Positions 1 through 12,930 of a stretch of 64,000 nt of DNA are shown here, piece by piece (position 1 is the stretch's first letter; the number at the start of each line of letters is the position of its first letter). The position numbers and the translations under genes were made by a program. Under the pieces are notes generated by a model. It ran no database searches, was not told the DNA's origin, and worked only from the letters and a program-made list of their open reading frames with translations. This DNA is from Numida meleagris (taxonomy: Eukaryota > Chordata > Aves > Galliformes > Numididae), in assembly GCF_002078875.1 (NCBI RefSeq), contig NC_034424.1, forward strand, positions 3,568,633 through 3,632,632, written 5' to 3'.

Positions 1-810
1 TTTCATTGTCAGATGACTTAGTTCCAGTTGAGCTCTTCCATTTAAGCTGTTAAACAAATGAAAAGCAAAATTGTCACTTTTAAATAGAGTCCGCACATAA
101 TCACATTTTGAAAGGGTCCTCTGTGGTAGGAGCAGAAGTTGTGTGCATTATAATATTGAATTTTAAATAATATATTACACAAAATAGCTTCCAATTTGAT
201 TTGGGGGGTTATATTTTCATGAATTATTGAGTGTTTGATTATTGTAGAAAGCCTGTGCCGTTATGCACTGAAACTGTCACTCTCTCAGGCCTATGATATA
301 TGAGTTTGGTTATCAATATTTAAAGTTACGGTCAGCCTGTGTGCATGGCTGCTGATACTGGAGACATGGACTAATCAGTAGTAATGTATATGTCTCTTGT
401 TTGCCTGGCAGAGCTGGAGCAAATTGAGTGTAGAAGATTCCCAAGTGATTTGTGGACTGGTTTGTCATTCTGAGCAGGAGCCCCTGTGCCATCTCTGCAT
501 AGAAATAAGGTGAAGAAAAGTTTGCTCCGCTTCCAGGAGCGGCGGCGTATGGAGCCTGGCACGGGCAGAGCAGAGGCTTCTTTTTCTTCTGCAGTGATAA
601 GGGCCAGGAGGAGGCAGTTCGCAGATATGAGTGTTTAATGCAGGAAAGATAAGTTGGTGAGCGAGGACTAGGGAGTGAAACTCTTCTGGTGTCTACCAAA
701 GAGTCCTGAGTCAAAATATGAGTGCCAAAAACACAGCCTGGGTGACTGGTAGCCTCCAGCACCTCGGAGAGTCCTGTGTGAGGAGGATGTGGACTGGGAG
801 GTGTCATTCC

Positions 811-860
811 ATTAAAAAACAACAAAAAACCCACTCCCCCCAAAAAAACACACAGCCAAC
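811..860 (+). repeat. A/C-rich low-complexity tract
   Basis: Alternating A runs with C or CC (ATTAAAAAACAACAAAAAAC, then a C-rich step, then AAAAAAACACACAG). It causes spurious lysine- and glutamine-rich reading frames on the plus strand. Confidence 0.85.
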
Positions 861-974
861 CACATGTAGAGAAGCAGCCTATGTGCACAGGCACGGCAGT
901 TTCAGCGTTCTCGCATGCAGTGCGCTGCGTGCAGATGCACTCCCCAAGAATTCCTGTTTGCTTTGCAGGATGCT

Positions 975-1280
975 ATAAAGCAGCAGTGAAGAAGTTAATC
1001 TTCCGTTGCTTAAAATGCAGAGAAGCAATGCCCAGTGCAGAGTAACCTCTGCTTCTTGTTCTAGATGGTGTGGAAATGATGATGATTGCACACAGGTTAA
1101 TTAGAGCAGGCCCAAATTGACTGGATCCGGCAGGGCTGCTGCAGGATAAATTTGCCCCTAGAAGTTTGCGGTGTTGTGCTGTGATTGCAAACATGAGAGA
1201 GAACTGAAATAAAAGGAGCACCGTTGCAGCTAATGTGCTGGCTTGTGCTTGTCTAATTGAGGCTGAATGTGCCAGTGGGT
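975..1280. promoter_or_regulatory. Candidate conserved noncoding element
   Basis: Unique non-repetitive sequence with homeodomain-type sites TTAATTAG (1097-1104) and TCTAATTGA (1252-1260), plus several GATGATGATTG and TGATTGCAAAC-like words. Both strands are broken by stops. The texture is that of a developmental enhancer, but conservation was not tested. Confidence 0.25.
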
Positions 1281-4200
1281 AACAACAAAGCAGGTTACAC
1301 AAATATTGTGCTCGCTGTCACTCTGTGCAGTTGCTTTACAAATTGTGGAGCACTGTGGCTTGGCTACCTGCTTTGCAGATGAGATGCTTAACTTTCATTC
1401 AGTGACTTGGCTGAGATCAGAGGTCACAAGGGAGCCAAATAATGCCCTTTCTGGAGCGCTGTATAAAGCTACAGTTCACTTGTTATTTCCAGAAGGAAGA
1501 CTAGAGATGGGAGGAGGTTGCAGGTACTTCTACACAGAAGAATTTAAAAAGACAGAAAGAAAAATGTTTCTTATAGAAGGAGACAGCTCTCATAGTATGG
1601 AACAGAGGAAGCCAAAAAAGACCCCTTGCTTTTCCTTGTGGTGTTCATGCGTTTAGTAGATGTGCATTAATCACAATCAGTTGTATACAGCAGCACACAA
1701 ACACCCATCCCAAGACCTGCATGTCCTTGATGAACAGTTAAATATAGCCTAATCAAAAAGGCAGATTCCAGTAATTACTGGAGAAGTTGCACCTTCATGC
1801 CAAATGAAAGGTAGCAAAGATGTCATAAACCCCATAAAAATTACAACTGTAACTTATTTTTCCCTGGAGCCTTTTTGAAGAACCTCTTTCATTCCCCAAA
1901 TCCACTCCTAGGCAGAGTGAAAGGGAAGACCTCGGAGTGCCTTAAGTTGTGCTCTTGACTTTGTGGGCAAGGAGGGAACCAGGACAGCATGGTCTGGTGG
2001 ATAGTTGTGGCTCACAAAGGCAGATAGTCATGTTGCTACTCCTGTTTTCCCTTCCCCCCCACACACTCTGGGGGGTTTAGAACCTGTCTTCCATGAGTAC
2101 TTCCACAGGGGCTGGCTTTGCTCATTCTCCCTGTGCATCAGTGAAATAACTTCACCAGGCTCATGGGATGTGCCTGAGCTGGGAGATGTTCCCAAAGGCG
2201 TGCCGCATCCTGTGTGTTTCATCCCTTATATTAGGGGGCTGTGAGCATTTACCAAAAACTTGAATTCGAATCATGTGAATACGAAATTGCAGTTCTTATT
2301 TACTGTTTCCTTTCTGCAAGTCTCATCTCTCCTGGCCCCGCTCCCTTGGAGAGGGAAGGATCTGTTGGTGGAGCTGAAAAGCTTTCTTTCTGCTGACTCT
2401 GCACCTTCCCCCAGAGTTGTCTTCCTTCTTGTGCTGATTGCAGCGAAGTTCACAGAAGTCAAACATGTTGCAGATTGGGAGGTTTAATGAATCAGAAAAG
2501 CTTGGTGTGGAGAGAGAGAGGATTCTCAGTGTGTGCTACATATTTTCTCTGTAGACCGCACACCTCCTTCCTACTCCGGATTCTTTCCTCACCTTCCCCC
2601 TACCTCCTTGGAGGATGGATTTATTCTGTGACTGGGGTCAGTACTTGGGGCTTTCATTTGGTCTATTTGCATAAGCCTGCAGTAAGTGAAGAAGCTGACA
2701 GGGAGGTGTTCCTTTGTTGCTCTTACTCTAATCATTCAGCTGGTAGCTGTGTTGGCCTTTGTGGCAGGCAGCTTTCCAGTTGATGTGCTCTAACAACAAG
2801 CACGCAGGTTTCATGCTTAAAAATTCACAGAAGCAGAATAATTACAGCATCCTGCCTAGCAGTATGTTTGGTGACATGTCCTGAAGAGCCTTGCTGACCT
2901 GAAATGTTTTAGAGACCCGGGAAAGGTGAGGATGCTCCGAGCCTTTGCTTCCTATTAACTCTGTGGGCTCAGCAGAGGCAGGGTTGTGTCTCCGGGTGAT
3001 TAACACAGACACGGTACAACCCAGCGCTTCTCAGTTCCCTTCCTCATATTTCTTATCTTCCCAAAGGTGTAAAATAAGACCACCTGCACGTATTAACTTT
3101 GTTCCAGTTTCTGCAGGGCTTGATCAATATACTTCTACCTATTTGCCTGACTTGGGGAAAAAGTACAATTTACCTCTTGGATGCTTGTGAGATTGGACTC
3201 GTCTCTGGTTCCTACACAAGTTTTGGGACAGCTTTTATCTCCGCTTCATTACAAGAGCTGTCATTCATGCCTGAACTCAGTGTCAAATCCATCCCTTTCA
3301 CTTCAGCTGTGCTTGGCCTCTACTGCTGGACAGTTTGCCCTGAGCATACCAGCAGCATATGTTAGGGGATGTTTTTCTCCCACATTGCTCTAAATATTTT
3401 AAAGAAATGTCTTCCTCCCTGCTGTAGCTTCCTGGGCAGGGATGAGACTACTGAGGCTGGTAAAGTTTCTTTGAAGAACATTTAAGCAGAGTCTTAGTCC
3501 TGTGCAAGGACAGCTGTGCTGCTCCTAGAGCATCTGAGGTCTCCTTTGGCTCTCCTAATTAGAAACAGCTAGGTTAAAAGGGCATCCGTTGATGTGTCAT
3601 GGAAGGAGACTTCATAAAGTCACATCAGAAACATAAATCCATTAGCTATTTGAATGCATGAACATACTGCCCAGTAATGTGCTGATGCTGCTAGATGTTA
3701 AGCTTTGTCTTGGAATATGGGAGAACTTGGGCAGTGACTTTCTGCAAATAATGTCTTCTAGTATTGTTCTAATCGCTCATGTGCATTCAGCTTACTCAGT
3801 CCTGTATCTATAAATATTTTAGCCCTGTTACTCTTACCTAGGTTCATTAAGCACTTAAAGGCTTGTAACTGAAGCAGCAGAGATGGAAACAGAGGCCCCC
3901 ATGCTCTGCAGAGCATCAGAACTTACTTCTGTGCTGCACCACAGCGTTGATAAAGCACTTTGCCTGGGTGTGGAGATGGCAGTGGTTGAGGGCTGTTTAG
4001 GACATCTTAACTCTCTTTCTGTGTTTTAATAGATCTTGTTTTAGCGAACAGTTTCTCACTGCCCTAAGAGAATTTTCTTCTGTTTCTTTTCTCTTGACTT
4101 ATCTGACACATGTGCAACCTTAAGTATAGCTTAACAACGGCTTTTGGGTTGTCTGGCTGGGTACCCAGCTCTGTTCTCTTTCTGCACATGGTAGCTCTAT

Positions 4201-4596
4201 AGAGATTTAAACACAGAAGCATCAGACATATACTAACGATCGAGGACCGTTTCTTAGCAATTAAGGGAGAGAACTGATGGCATGAGACTTCTCCTCCAGG
4301 CTGTTAACCACAGCTGCCCTTCAGCACTTTAGGAAGCAAGCTGAGGTTGATGTTATTGCTATTTTAACACAGCTGCAAAGAACAGACTTGTTAAAACTAT
4401 TGGAATAAATGCTTTTATCTGCTAAAATGTTTGTACTTTCTATTTGGAAGTATGGAATGATGTTCTCTTATGAAGGCTGAAGTTTTAAGTAGGAGGGACC
4501 CATCCTGCTGGAGGATGGTTTAGAGGATGAGAAAAGTTGTTGGTTAAGTCATCCTAGTTACTTGTTTTTGTAGGTGTAGCAGAAATGCTAAGTCAT

Positions 4597-4830
4597 GGCT
4601 GGAAGCAGTGATGGAGCACCTGGTGGGAAGGCAGGGCCAACCCAGGGGAGCTCAGCTGCATGCAATGCACCTGAGTGACCAGAAGGGGTGGAGCCAGGAT
4701 CCACCCTTCCCAGACCTCATTTAAGGGTTGGCAGTGGAGGTGAGGGGATCTTGCTGGAGATCCATGTGTGCATGTGGCCTTCTGAAGGTAAGCAGCTTCT
4801 TTCCTTTGTTTCTGTGCCCGTAACTGTTGC
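4597..4830 (+). repeat. Unnamed interspersed repeat, copy A
   Basis: This stretch is homologous, in the same orientation, to 56621-56865. Shared anchors in order are CAGTGAT-GAGCACCTGGTG, a GCCA-CCC-GGG block, CACCTG, ACCTCATTTAAGGG-TGGCAG (core 4715-4727), GCCTTCTG, and GTAAG (4788-4792) followed by a T-rich run. TTTAA in the core looks like a TATA box. About 65 bases downstream, AAGGTAAG looks like a splice donor, giving a promoter-plus-first-exon or LTR-like layout. I do not recognise the family. An avian ERV solo LTR or the 5' end of a LINE are possible. No clear TG...CA ends or target-site duplications were seen, and the boundaries are approximate. Confidence 0.75.
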
Positions 4831-6559
4831 ATTTGAGCAAGTCCTTGCTTGCTGCAGCCTAGGGCTTTGCAACTTTGCTGTCATTGCTGTGCTTTCCATC
4901 GCGTTACAGTAAGATTGTCCCATTTCAGAGGGATTGTAAGTGCTTTTGAATGCTTAGTGCTATATGGATGCACAAAGGGGAAAGAGTAATCCTCCTGCCA
5001 AAAGATCTTGGTTTCCGTATGAGGAGAAGGTGATAGTGAGAACGTAGAACAAAATGTTCATCGTAAAGATTTTTGCAGTTCTCTGAGTATTTATTTCTTG
5101 ACATGTTTTCTGGTATTTCTAATGTATTGACATTCTGGATGTCTGTAATTATGGGTCGAGATATCACTATGGGTATGTGATACTGGTAGGTATTTAAGCA
5201 CCAGGATTTTTGACGAGATAGTATTTCGGTAACAACTGCCTACTGCAGAGCATATGGTCTCTTAAGGTGATAGAGATTTTGGAGAAATTAACCTAAGCTG
5301 CAATAGATTTAGATCTTCTTGTGAACAAGACTTATCTGAAAATTAAAAGGTGAGTATTCCCTTTGCTGTTAAGATGCAAGGATCTTGTCTATCTGCAAAA
5401 TTAAACAGCAGAATAATTATTTGAGGACAGCTTATGTTTTGTGTGTGGACCTTTGAAAGACTTCATCTAGCTTCTGAAAATGGGAATGTGGTAGGGTAGG
5501 GTAGAGGAAAAGCAAGAAAGGCGAAACTGATGAGTGCTACTTCTAAGTACAGAAGTTCCTGGAGGTGGAATATTGCCTCTAGTTTCTGAGACAAGAGGAA
5601 TCTGTCTGTGGTGGCTTACCTGCTAACTCACTGGTGATGCCTTTAATGGAGGGGAAAAAAATATGTTAGGGATAAAAGACAGCCATAATCTGCAGCGGTT
5701 GCACACATCACACGGGATCTTCTCCAGTGATGAACCTCCTGGGAATCTCCTCTTGGCACCGGGTCCATCCTCTGCCTTTGAGAGATCAGGAATGTGCCCT
5801 GATGCTTTCTGTGAGAAAGATGGCACAAAGTGAGGAGAGAGCTTATTCACTGGGAAGTGCTGACTGTGCTATCAATCAACTCTCATACAAGCTTTGAGTT
5901 ATTAATAAAAAGCCTGGTAATCTAACACCTGCTCTCAATCTTCCTTTCTAAGGGCATAAAAAGCCACAAGATCAGCCTCAGCAGTTTTGTGCATCTCCAG
6001 AACTTGTTAAATCTCTCTCACTTCCTTTAACCCACTTCCTGAAATCTTAAGCATCGATGCTTTATGCTCTGGCTTGTAAATGAAGCCTGTTATTATCATT
6101 GAGATAGTGTTTTTATGGCATAAATAATGAGCTGAAACAGGAGAAGAGGTGTCGTGTGGAATTACTGCCTGAACTGAGATGGAAATAATCAATATGTCCT
6201 CACTTACAAATCTCATCTGCATGTCGACTCCATCTCCCTGGCTGTCTCGCTACCAATTCATTGCACAGGAGGCCTAATAAAACATGCTTGTGTCATTGAT
6301 CTGTTTTATTCATAGCTGAAGATAGAAATGCATCATTCAAAATTAATGGAAGGGCTTCTACTTACTGCCCAATCCAACCTGAAGTAGCCTGCAACACAGC
6401 GTGGGTGGGAGAAAGAGGTGAGATTCCAGCAAGCAGCAGCGTGCTCAGATCTGGCACAAGATGAGTGGGCTTCAAGGTTAAGCTCTGGTGTCTGGAACTT
6501 GTGTTGTGTTACCGTGTTGGGCCATGTCATTGCATGTGGTAGAGCAAAAGGTAAAGATT

Positions 6560-6740
6560 TTTAAGTCGCTTTGCTGTACTCATCACGTTAATGAGAAGTT
6601 TGCAGTGCCTGTAATTTCTCTAGTTTTGACTAGAGATGTTTGAGAAGTTAATGAAGCTAATAGATTAATTGAGGTGTTTGTGTCATCCGTGAGGAAAAAA
6701 TGAATTTGTGATGTATTGATCATACAAATAGGCATGGATA
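6560..6740. promoter_or_regulatory. Candidate conserved noncoding element
   Basis: AT-rich unique sequence with clustered TTAATGA, GTTAATGAAG, GATTAATTGAGG and TGTATTGATCAT words, which are homeodomain- and PBX-like. No repeat family or ORF explains it. The function is inferred from motif density only. Confidence 0.22.
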
Positions 6741-7161
6741 TGGAATATGATGCTAGAGGAAGTGTATATCAATTTCAGAAATTGCAGCAGGTTCTCCATT
6801 TTATGAACAGAGGAAAAAGTAGAGCTGAATGTGCTCACGTAAGGAGAGAAGCTCTTATCCCTCCACGTGTTCAGCTACCTCGGCCCGATAGAAGCGTCTT
6901 GCTCTATTTATGTCTGAACACCTGGAGAAAGTCCAGTAGTCTGTCTCCGATGGATAATAAAAGCAGAAAAGGAGTGTGAAAACAACCGTGTGCCCTGGAC
7001 AGCCTAATGATCCTGGCAACAGTCCTTGTCTAGAGGCTTCAGAGGAACGCTTCTGTGGCTGCCACAAGTCTGTTGAAGAGGACGTGTTCATCTGGATGAA
7101 AAGAACTATTTGGGATTTGTCTCCAGTTGTCATTTAAAAATGGATTAGGGAAAAGCATAAT

Positions 7162-7187
7162 TAAAAACAACAAAAACAACAACCAAC
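7162..7187 (+). repeat. (AAAAC)/(AAC)n low-complexity tract
   Basis: Imperfect A-rich repeats with regularly spaced C (AAAAACAACAAAAACAACAA). Simple sequence only. Confidence 0.85.
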
Positions 7188-10100
7188 CTAAGCCAGTTTT
7201 GCCATTCCTTACCCAGTCAAAATGATTGATCAACCTGCAGCGCTGCTGCTTGTTCTCTTTAGGTTCTTTGGTAAAGAAATAGCTAATTATTTGCTGAGAA
7301 GAAAATATTCCTTAGAAAGCATTCTCTTTCCCAGATATCTAATTTGTGACCTAGTTAAAGCTTGTCTATCGATCTTGGAGGTGAAAAGCAAGGCAAATAA
7401 TCTATTGGGTCAGCTGCCTCTTAAAGGAAGTTTGGCTAGTACAGCATGGTTTTAGAAGGGCTTCACTTATGGTGGCTTTGTCATTTCTTTTTCTATTCTC
7501 AGCTCTAGACAGTTTGCTGAACCCCGGGGAATGTTTCCACCATGGTATTCCAGTATTTATAAAGAAGAAATACTTGTATATACAAGATGTTCATCCTTTG
7601 CAGCTAGTTTTTAGTCAATTGCATGTATGAGTCTGCCCAGCCATAATATTTTTACAAATGGAGTGAAGGAAAAAGATGAAGAAAAAATGGGTGAGGAAAA
7701 GCCAGTTATCTCTTAATGACTTTAGTGCTGGAAATCGTTCAAATTTCTCTTCTATCTTGGAGAACAAGACCTGAAAATGGTACTTGGAGCTAAAGACTAA
7801 GATCAGATTTATGGGGATTAGCTAGTTGCCAGCAAACTGTCATAGAGTAAAGTCTAATTGCATCTGCAAATGATGTAGCCCATTGATGAGCACCAAGAAG
7901 ACACAAGTTCTTCACTCCCGGACTCTGATGCCCAGCCTGACCTGCCACTGCGGAGCTGCTCCAGGGCTCAGATTTACTGTGACTTGCTGCAGAGAACTAA
8001 TCCAAACCCGTTGTTTTATTGGAAAAATCTTCATTCAGATGCAAATTGAGTTCAATAATTGCTCAGCCAGCTGTGTTTTTCTTGAACTCGCTACATCTAC
8101 TACATATATAGAGTATTTTAAGAGTTTCTCTCTGCTATCTGTCTTGTTGGAAGTCAAAGCACTGGACTACATGGTAGATCTTAAGATAGAATAAAACAAG
8201 TGCCACAGTGCAGCCAGGTTCCTGGAGGACTTGTTATGTGGAGCTGATAAAACACACTGGTTCACAGACATGTTCTTGTTTCTTAGATTACAAAGCTTTC
8301 TAGCTTAAGTTCATCTTTGAGCTCCACTGTGATTTCTGCAGAACTTAAAGACAGTAAAAGAAGCACCAGCATACAGGCCCGATATTGCCAGTTGTTTCTG
8401 TCTGAGCGCTCAAATGCGGCAACGTAAGAGAAAGTTACAGTGGAGAAGAAAAGGCAAATAACTGTTACTCACAAAGGTTGTCCTTTCTCTATTTTTGTTT
8501 TAGCGCTTGTCAGCCTGAATCAGTGCCCTGCTGGATGGCAGCCCTGTTGGCTGGAGCCTGCCTCTGCCCCTGCTCCCTGAGTGCATGGGGCCCATTAAGG
8601 AAGTGAAGGACATGCTTTGAGGGAAGCTTCATCTTTTTACATGTATAATTTCATTGCAGGCCTGAGAAGAAGGACAGCTGAATTGGAAATCTTGTTTCTT
8701 GTGCCTTCTTTTTCCCCTGGCAATTTTCTGCCCCTTCCCTTACTCTGATTAAATTAATCTGTCATCCAGAATGTGGCACGTTATCACCTGTGACTTTATC
8801 AAATATCAAGTGTGTATGCATTATGGCTTGAGGAGTTCTTAGTGGAGCTGAATTGTGGCTGTGTGGCTTTAGGCCACCTCAGAAGAATGGCTTTGTATTC
8901 CAAGCTGGCACACAGCCTGCCTCGTACCACACATCTGGCAGAGACTGCTTCAGTCCAAGGCATTTGTAGGAGCGATGGCTCTTGAAACAGTTAAAATTAA
9001 CTTTTCTTTTGTTGAGGTTACAATTAGTCAAATGTGGAATATAAATCTCAACCCATCCTGTATTTAGTTTTACAGCTTCCAAGTTTAACATGTTTGGAAA
9101 GATCAAGGCTGGCAGGCAATGATGTAAGATACTAGTTTGGAGAGAGTAATTAATCTTGTGTATTTAAATATTCCTCTTATGAACTAGTGTGAAGAAATAG
9201 TTTTGAAAGCCAATCTTTTGAATTGTTTCCCGCTTTCCCCTGAGTTCATTTTTTAGTATTAAAAAATGCCCTTGATATCTGTTCTAGCACTGGAAACCAT
9301 CAGATGGAGTTGTACAGATACTTTAAGCATAATCCTTTGGGTTGTGTTTTGCTTCTATGAAGCTATCATCATCCCTGTAAATGTCAGTGGAAATTAGGCA
9401 TTTATATTAATGGAGGCTCTCCCCCTCCCCTCTTGATTCTTAAAGGTGGGATTTTTGCATTGCATCAGTGATTCAGAAGCAAGGCTGAATTTCATCAGCG
9501 TTTCCTCTGAAGGAGGTTTTCCTTGTTTGAGAGATCTTCTGGCAAGCAGTAATTGTTTACAGGGGCTCTTTAGAATCTAATTTACAATGAAACAAATTCA
9601 AATAATATGCAAAAGTAAAATTAAAAAGTGTATCAATTAACATACAAAAGTAGAACTACAACACACGTTCAGCTTAACAACTCCTTGGAGGGTACAGCAG
9701 CCCATGGAAGGGAAACAATGCTAAGCATGCTAAGCGAGCAGCTCCTGGGGGGTAAGGAATGGGAAAATAAACTCAGGGTTCCTACTGAGAACCAAAGCAA
9801 AGAAGATCTTAGAGGGAACCTTGTGGATGAGGGGGTAAAATCAGCCTCATGGTCTCTACCTGAAAAAGAGCTTGTTTTTGAATTGCTCTAGTATAAGCAT
9901 TAGATGAACAGAATGTAGCGTTGGGCATCTGGGATTGTTACTGGGGATTAGCATTGTATTAGCAGCTGGAGACCATAGCTGAGCACAGATTCCATTGTGC
10001 TTGGTGTTGTATGTCCCTAAAGACATGATTATTGCACTGATCAACTAAGGGAATTGTGTAATCTTTGTGTGCTTTCTGAAAGCCGACATGAGAATGGAGA

Positions 10101-10582
10101 TGTTACGCTTGCCCCCATTGAACAAAGGAAGATGAAGTGTCTTTCCTGTAGTACAGACTTTGTCTCATATTCCCCAATCCTGACCTAGAAGCTGCCACTC
10201 ATCTAAACCTACGCCTTACTATGGTGCACAAAGCATAAATATTGCCTACTTCTGCAACCCTGTAAGCAGTAAGAAAGATCTCTTGTTGCGGGTGTATTCC
10301 TTCAGCAGACACAATGGTGCTGGCTGCGACCACCTCTGCCATAGAGGTGACATCTGCCTGACACAGCCCCGGGGCTGCACAGGGCATTTTGGAAAGTGGG
10401 AAGGACTTCAGGTGATGTCTTAATTTGGGTTGCGTGTTGTTGTCTTGCTGTGAATTCAACTGTATGCTGTACCGTCTATTCCATAATGAATTGATCCACC
10501 AGTAGGGTGGTTCATCCAATTCTGAATTCAGAAGGGTTATGAGCATGGGAGTACAGGATGTTTGGCTTTGCAAGTTCTTGTG

Positions 10583-10616
10583 GGGAAAAGAAAACGGGAA
10601 AAGAAAACGGGAAAAG
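10583..10616 (+). repeat. 13-bp tandem repeat, 2.6 copies
   Basis: The unit GGGAAAAGAAAAC occurs at 10583-10595 and 10596-10608, and as a partial copy at 10609-10616. All copies are identical over their shared length, so it is a recent local duplication. Nothing around it suggests function. Confidence 0.97.
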
Positions 10617-12844
10617 TTCTCCGTTGTGCTGCCAAGCCTCAGAGTAAGTGCACCAGTGCGTGTCTGAATGCTAAGCACGTGATCAAGCACTTTGCTGAAT
10701 CAGAGCTTAAGTCATCGTCATAGGCACGGATTGTGTCTGTATTTATATCTCCACACAACAGATTAATCCATTCATATTTTCTCTCAAATCCATTTCAGCA
10801 GATTTTTCTTGTTGTTTTCTTGGTATTGTTTTATGAATGTTGCTCTATATCTTGAAAGGTCTTGTATGCCAGCAGTGATGTCATTATAGAGTATATATAA
10901 TCTATTCTAAATATGTCACTTAAAAATTAACCTCAAGCTCCAGTTAAAGACCAAAGGTACACTTACGTTCCCTGCAGCTCTGTCCCCATAGGCTGTTGCC
11001 AGCTCTCAGAGCAAGGGTGGGCTCGCTCAGTGTTTAGGAGTGGGACCCAAAGGGAGCTGCAGGCAGGTGGAGAGGGAAGTCGCTGCTTCTTTCCCTTGGG
11101 GTGGAGCTGTTTGACTGCCTGACTGTATGGCAGGGGGCAGCCTGACCTTGCAGGGGATGTGCTGAGCGGTGGTAGGTGGTTCTCAGACCTTCTGTGGCTG
11201 CCTGCTGCCAAGGCTTAGGGAGCTGGAGCGACTTGTGCAGTGGGCTGATAGCTGCCCTGGGAGCTGGGACAGCAAGGAGTGTCTATATCCAGCAACAGAG
11301 AATTCCCTTTGCATTAATCACTGCTCAGCACTCCTTCTCTACCTTGACAGACCCTACACTGACCACTTTGGATGATTGATGATCCAATACACTCTTTTTT
11401 AAGGCTGCGAGAGTGTCATACTCGATGTTAGATTTCAGCTCAGGCTATTTGTTTTATTCATTTCTCTCACTTCTGCTAGTATTTCAACTCCAATCACCTT
11501 TTCCTTTGCCTTTTGCAGTATACTGTGTATTGTGGCTGATTCAGAAATGGGGTTCCTGTTCTACTCACAGGTGCCTGCAATTCAGCAAATGGCTGAAGTG
11601 GTCGTTACATATAAAGGTTTGCAGTGGGCTTTAGGAGCTGTCTGGTTGAGAGGCACTGTGTATAACGTGTTGTTATTAATATAGCTCATCATGCTGAAAT
11701 AGTTACCTTTTCTAGATGAATCATCGCTGGCATAGCATTATTCAGTATATTGAAACTACCAGAAAATGGTGTTTTTCTAGGAGTAATATTCCCTCAGCAC
11801 ATTAGTTAGTAAATGTCACACACAAATTGCTCATGATTTTCCGTAGATCAAAGGCATATTTCAAAATAGCTACAATATGATTTTTTGCCTTCAAAAGAGA
11901 ATGTGAGAGTCAGTGTGAGATACACCCTATGGAAGGAGCTGTCTGGGATAAATCAGATTATTATGAGGGATGTGTAAGAGGAAGGACAATTCCTATTTGA
12001 GATCACAGATGTAGTCCCTGGTCTTGAAAGATGAAATATTCCGCTCTGGTGCATGGTACTTGAAGGGCAGACTGAATGCTGCGATTGCGGGCATTCTTGA
12101 TAGCAACACAGGAAAACTACTTTCCACTTCACACCCAGTCACGCACACCAACACATAACTGATTACGCTGTCATCTTTCTTTCCCTCTTTTGTTCCTTCC
12201 TACTACCACATCAACAAGCAACCCTAATTACTTGCCATGCTATACTGTAGAGTGCAACTGGAATGCGAGAGGAAAGAATTCTGTGGTTTTAATAGGGGGA
12301 GTGGAGCTAGGTGCTGCCGTGTCAGTGTTATTAAAGCTGAGGATTTACTGCAAATATTAGAGATGGTTCCAGCCTCCTCGTTTCCATGTAAAATCCTGGG
12401 TTACTTCAACACATGGGCAGGAACGAAGAAGACATGAACATAGGATCTGAGACAAGCTCCAGGCGGTTTGGATTTATGGGTAAGCCCAGGTGTTGACATG
12501 AGTAAAGAAAAGAGTTGGGACGTTTACAGGCTGAAAGATTAGGGTTGTAAACCTTAGGGTTGTAGGGAATATGACTTGGCATGGGATGCAGGGATACCAC
12601 CTGGAAGCAGCAGGATGCATCCATGCTGAGCGGGCTTTCTGCCCCTTGCTCTGAGTGTGGATGATGGCATTTCCCAAGTTGGAGTTATCACTGCCAGGAG
12701 GTGCAAAGCCAGGTTAGGCAGCGTGCTGCTGTGCTCCTGCATGGCGGATTGTGTCTTTATCAACAAAGAGCAGTGAGAATAGGTGATTTAAGTATCAGCA
12801 AGGCTTCACCGGTGGAGAAATGTGAGTGCTTAAATTAAGGCTTA

Positions 12845-12930
12845 TTCAAGGTTGCGTAGTGAATGCACGGCAGAGTGAAATGGAGGCAGCAGTCTGAGAC
12901 CCAGATCAGCTCCCTGCTCCAGCAGCAAAA
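12845..12930. mobile_element. Probable ancient SINE/LINE (MIR or L3 type) fragment
   Basis: The run CAAGGTTGCGTAGTGAATGC, CGGCAGAG, GACCCAGATCAG, CTCCCTGCT parallels a module shared by old amniote repeats. That module reads CAAGGTCACACAGTGAGTCAGTGGCAGAG, then ACCCAGGTCTC, then CTCCCAGTC. It occurs on the minus strand of MIR and on the plus strand of some L3 3' ends, so I leave the strand open. The match is gapped and only moderately convincing. Confidence 0.4.

Larger units (their letters stand above)
1..4596. other. Unique noncoding DNA
   Basis: Apart from the low-complexity tract at 811-860 and the conserved-element candidate at 975-1280, I see no repeat family and no exon. An octamer word ATTTGCAT occurs at 2665-2672. 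The minus-strand frame 313-894 is the longest in the window (193 codons) but has no recognisable domain. Confidence 0.7.
4831..12844. other. Unique noncoding DNA
   Basis: AT-leaning single-copy sequence. It holds the (AAC)n-like tract at 7162-7187, the 13-bp tandem repeat at 10583-10616 and the candidate element 6560-6740. No frame shows a known protein. Confidence 0.7.

Noticed and set aside
313..894. Longest open frame in the window, minus strand, 193 codons
   Set aside because: No recognisable domain. It contains low-complexity residues produced by an A/C-rich tract, and random frames of this length are expected in 64 kb of noncoding DNA.
3030..3098. CAGTTCCCTTCCTCAT ... TGTAAAATAAGA, reminiscent of MIR
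   Set aside because: Needs a ~20-base insertion in the middle and poor matches on both sides.
10199..10690. Minus-strand frame of 163 codons
   Set aside because: Runs straight through a 13-bp tandem repeat and shows no known motif.
12538..12567. Two TTAGGG words, telomere-like
   Set aside because: Only two copies, spaced by other bases inside TTAGGGTTGTA repeats; not an interstitial telomere array.
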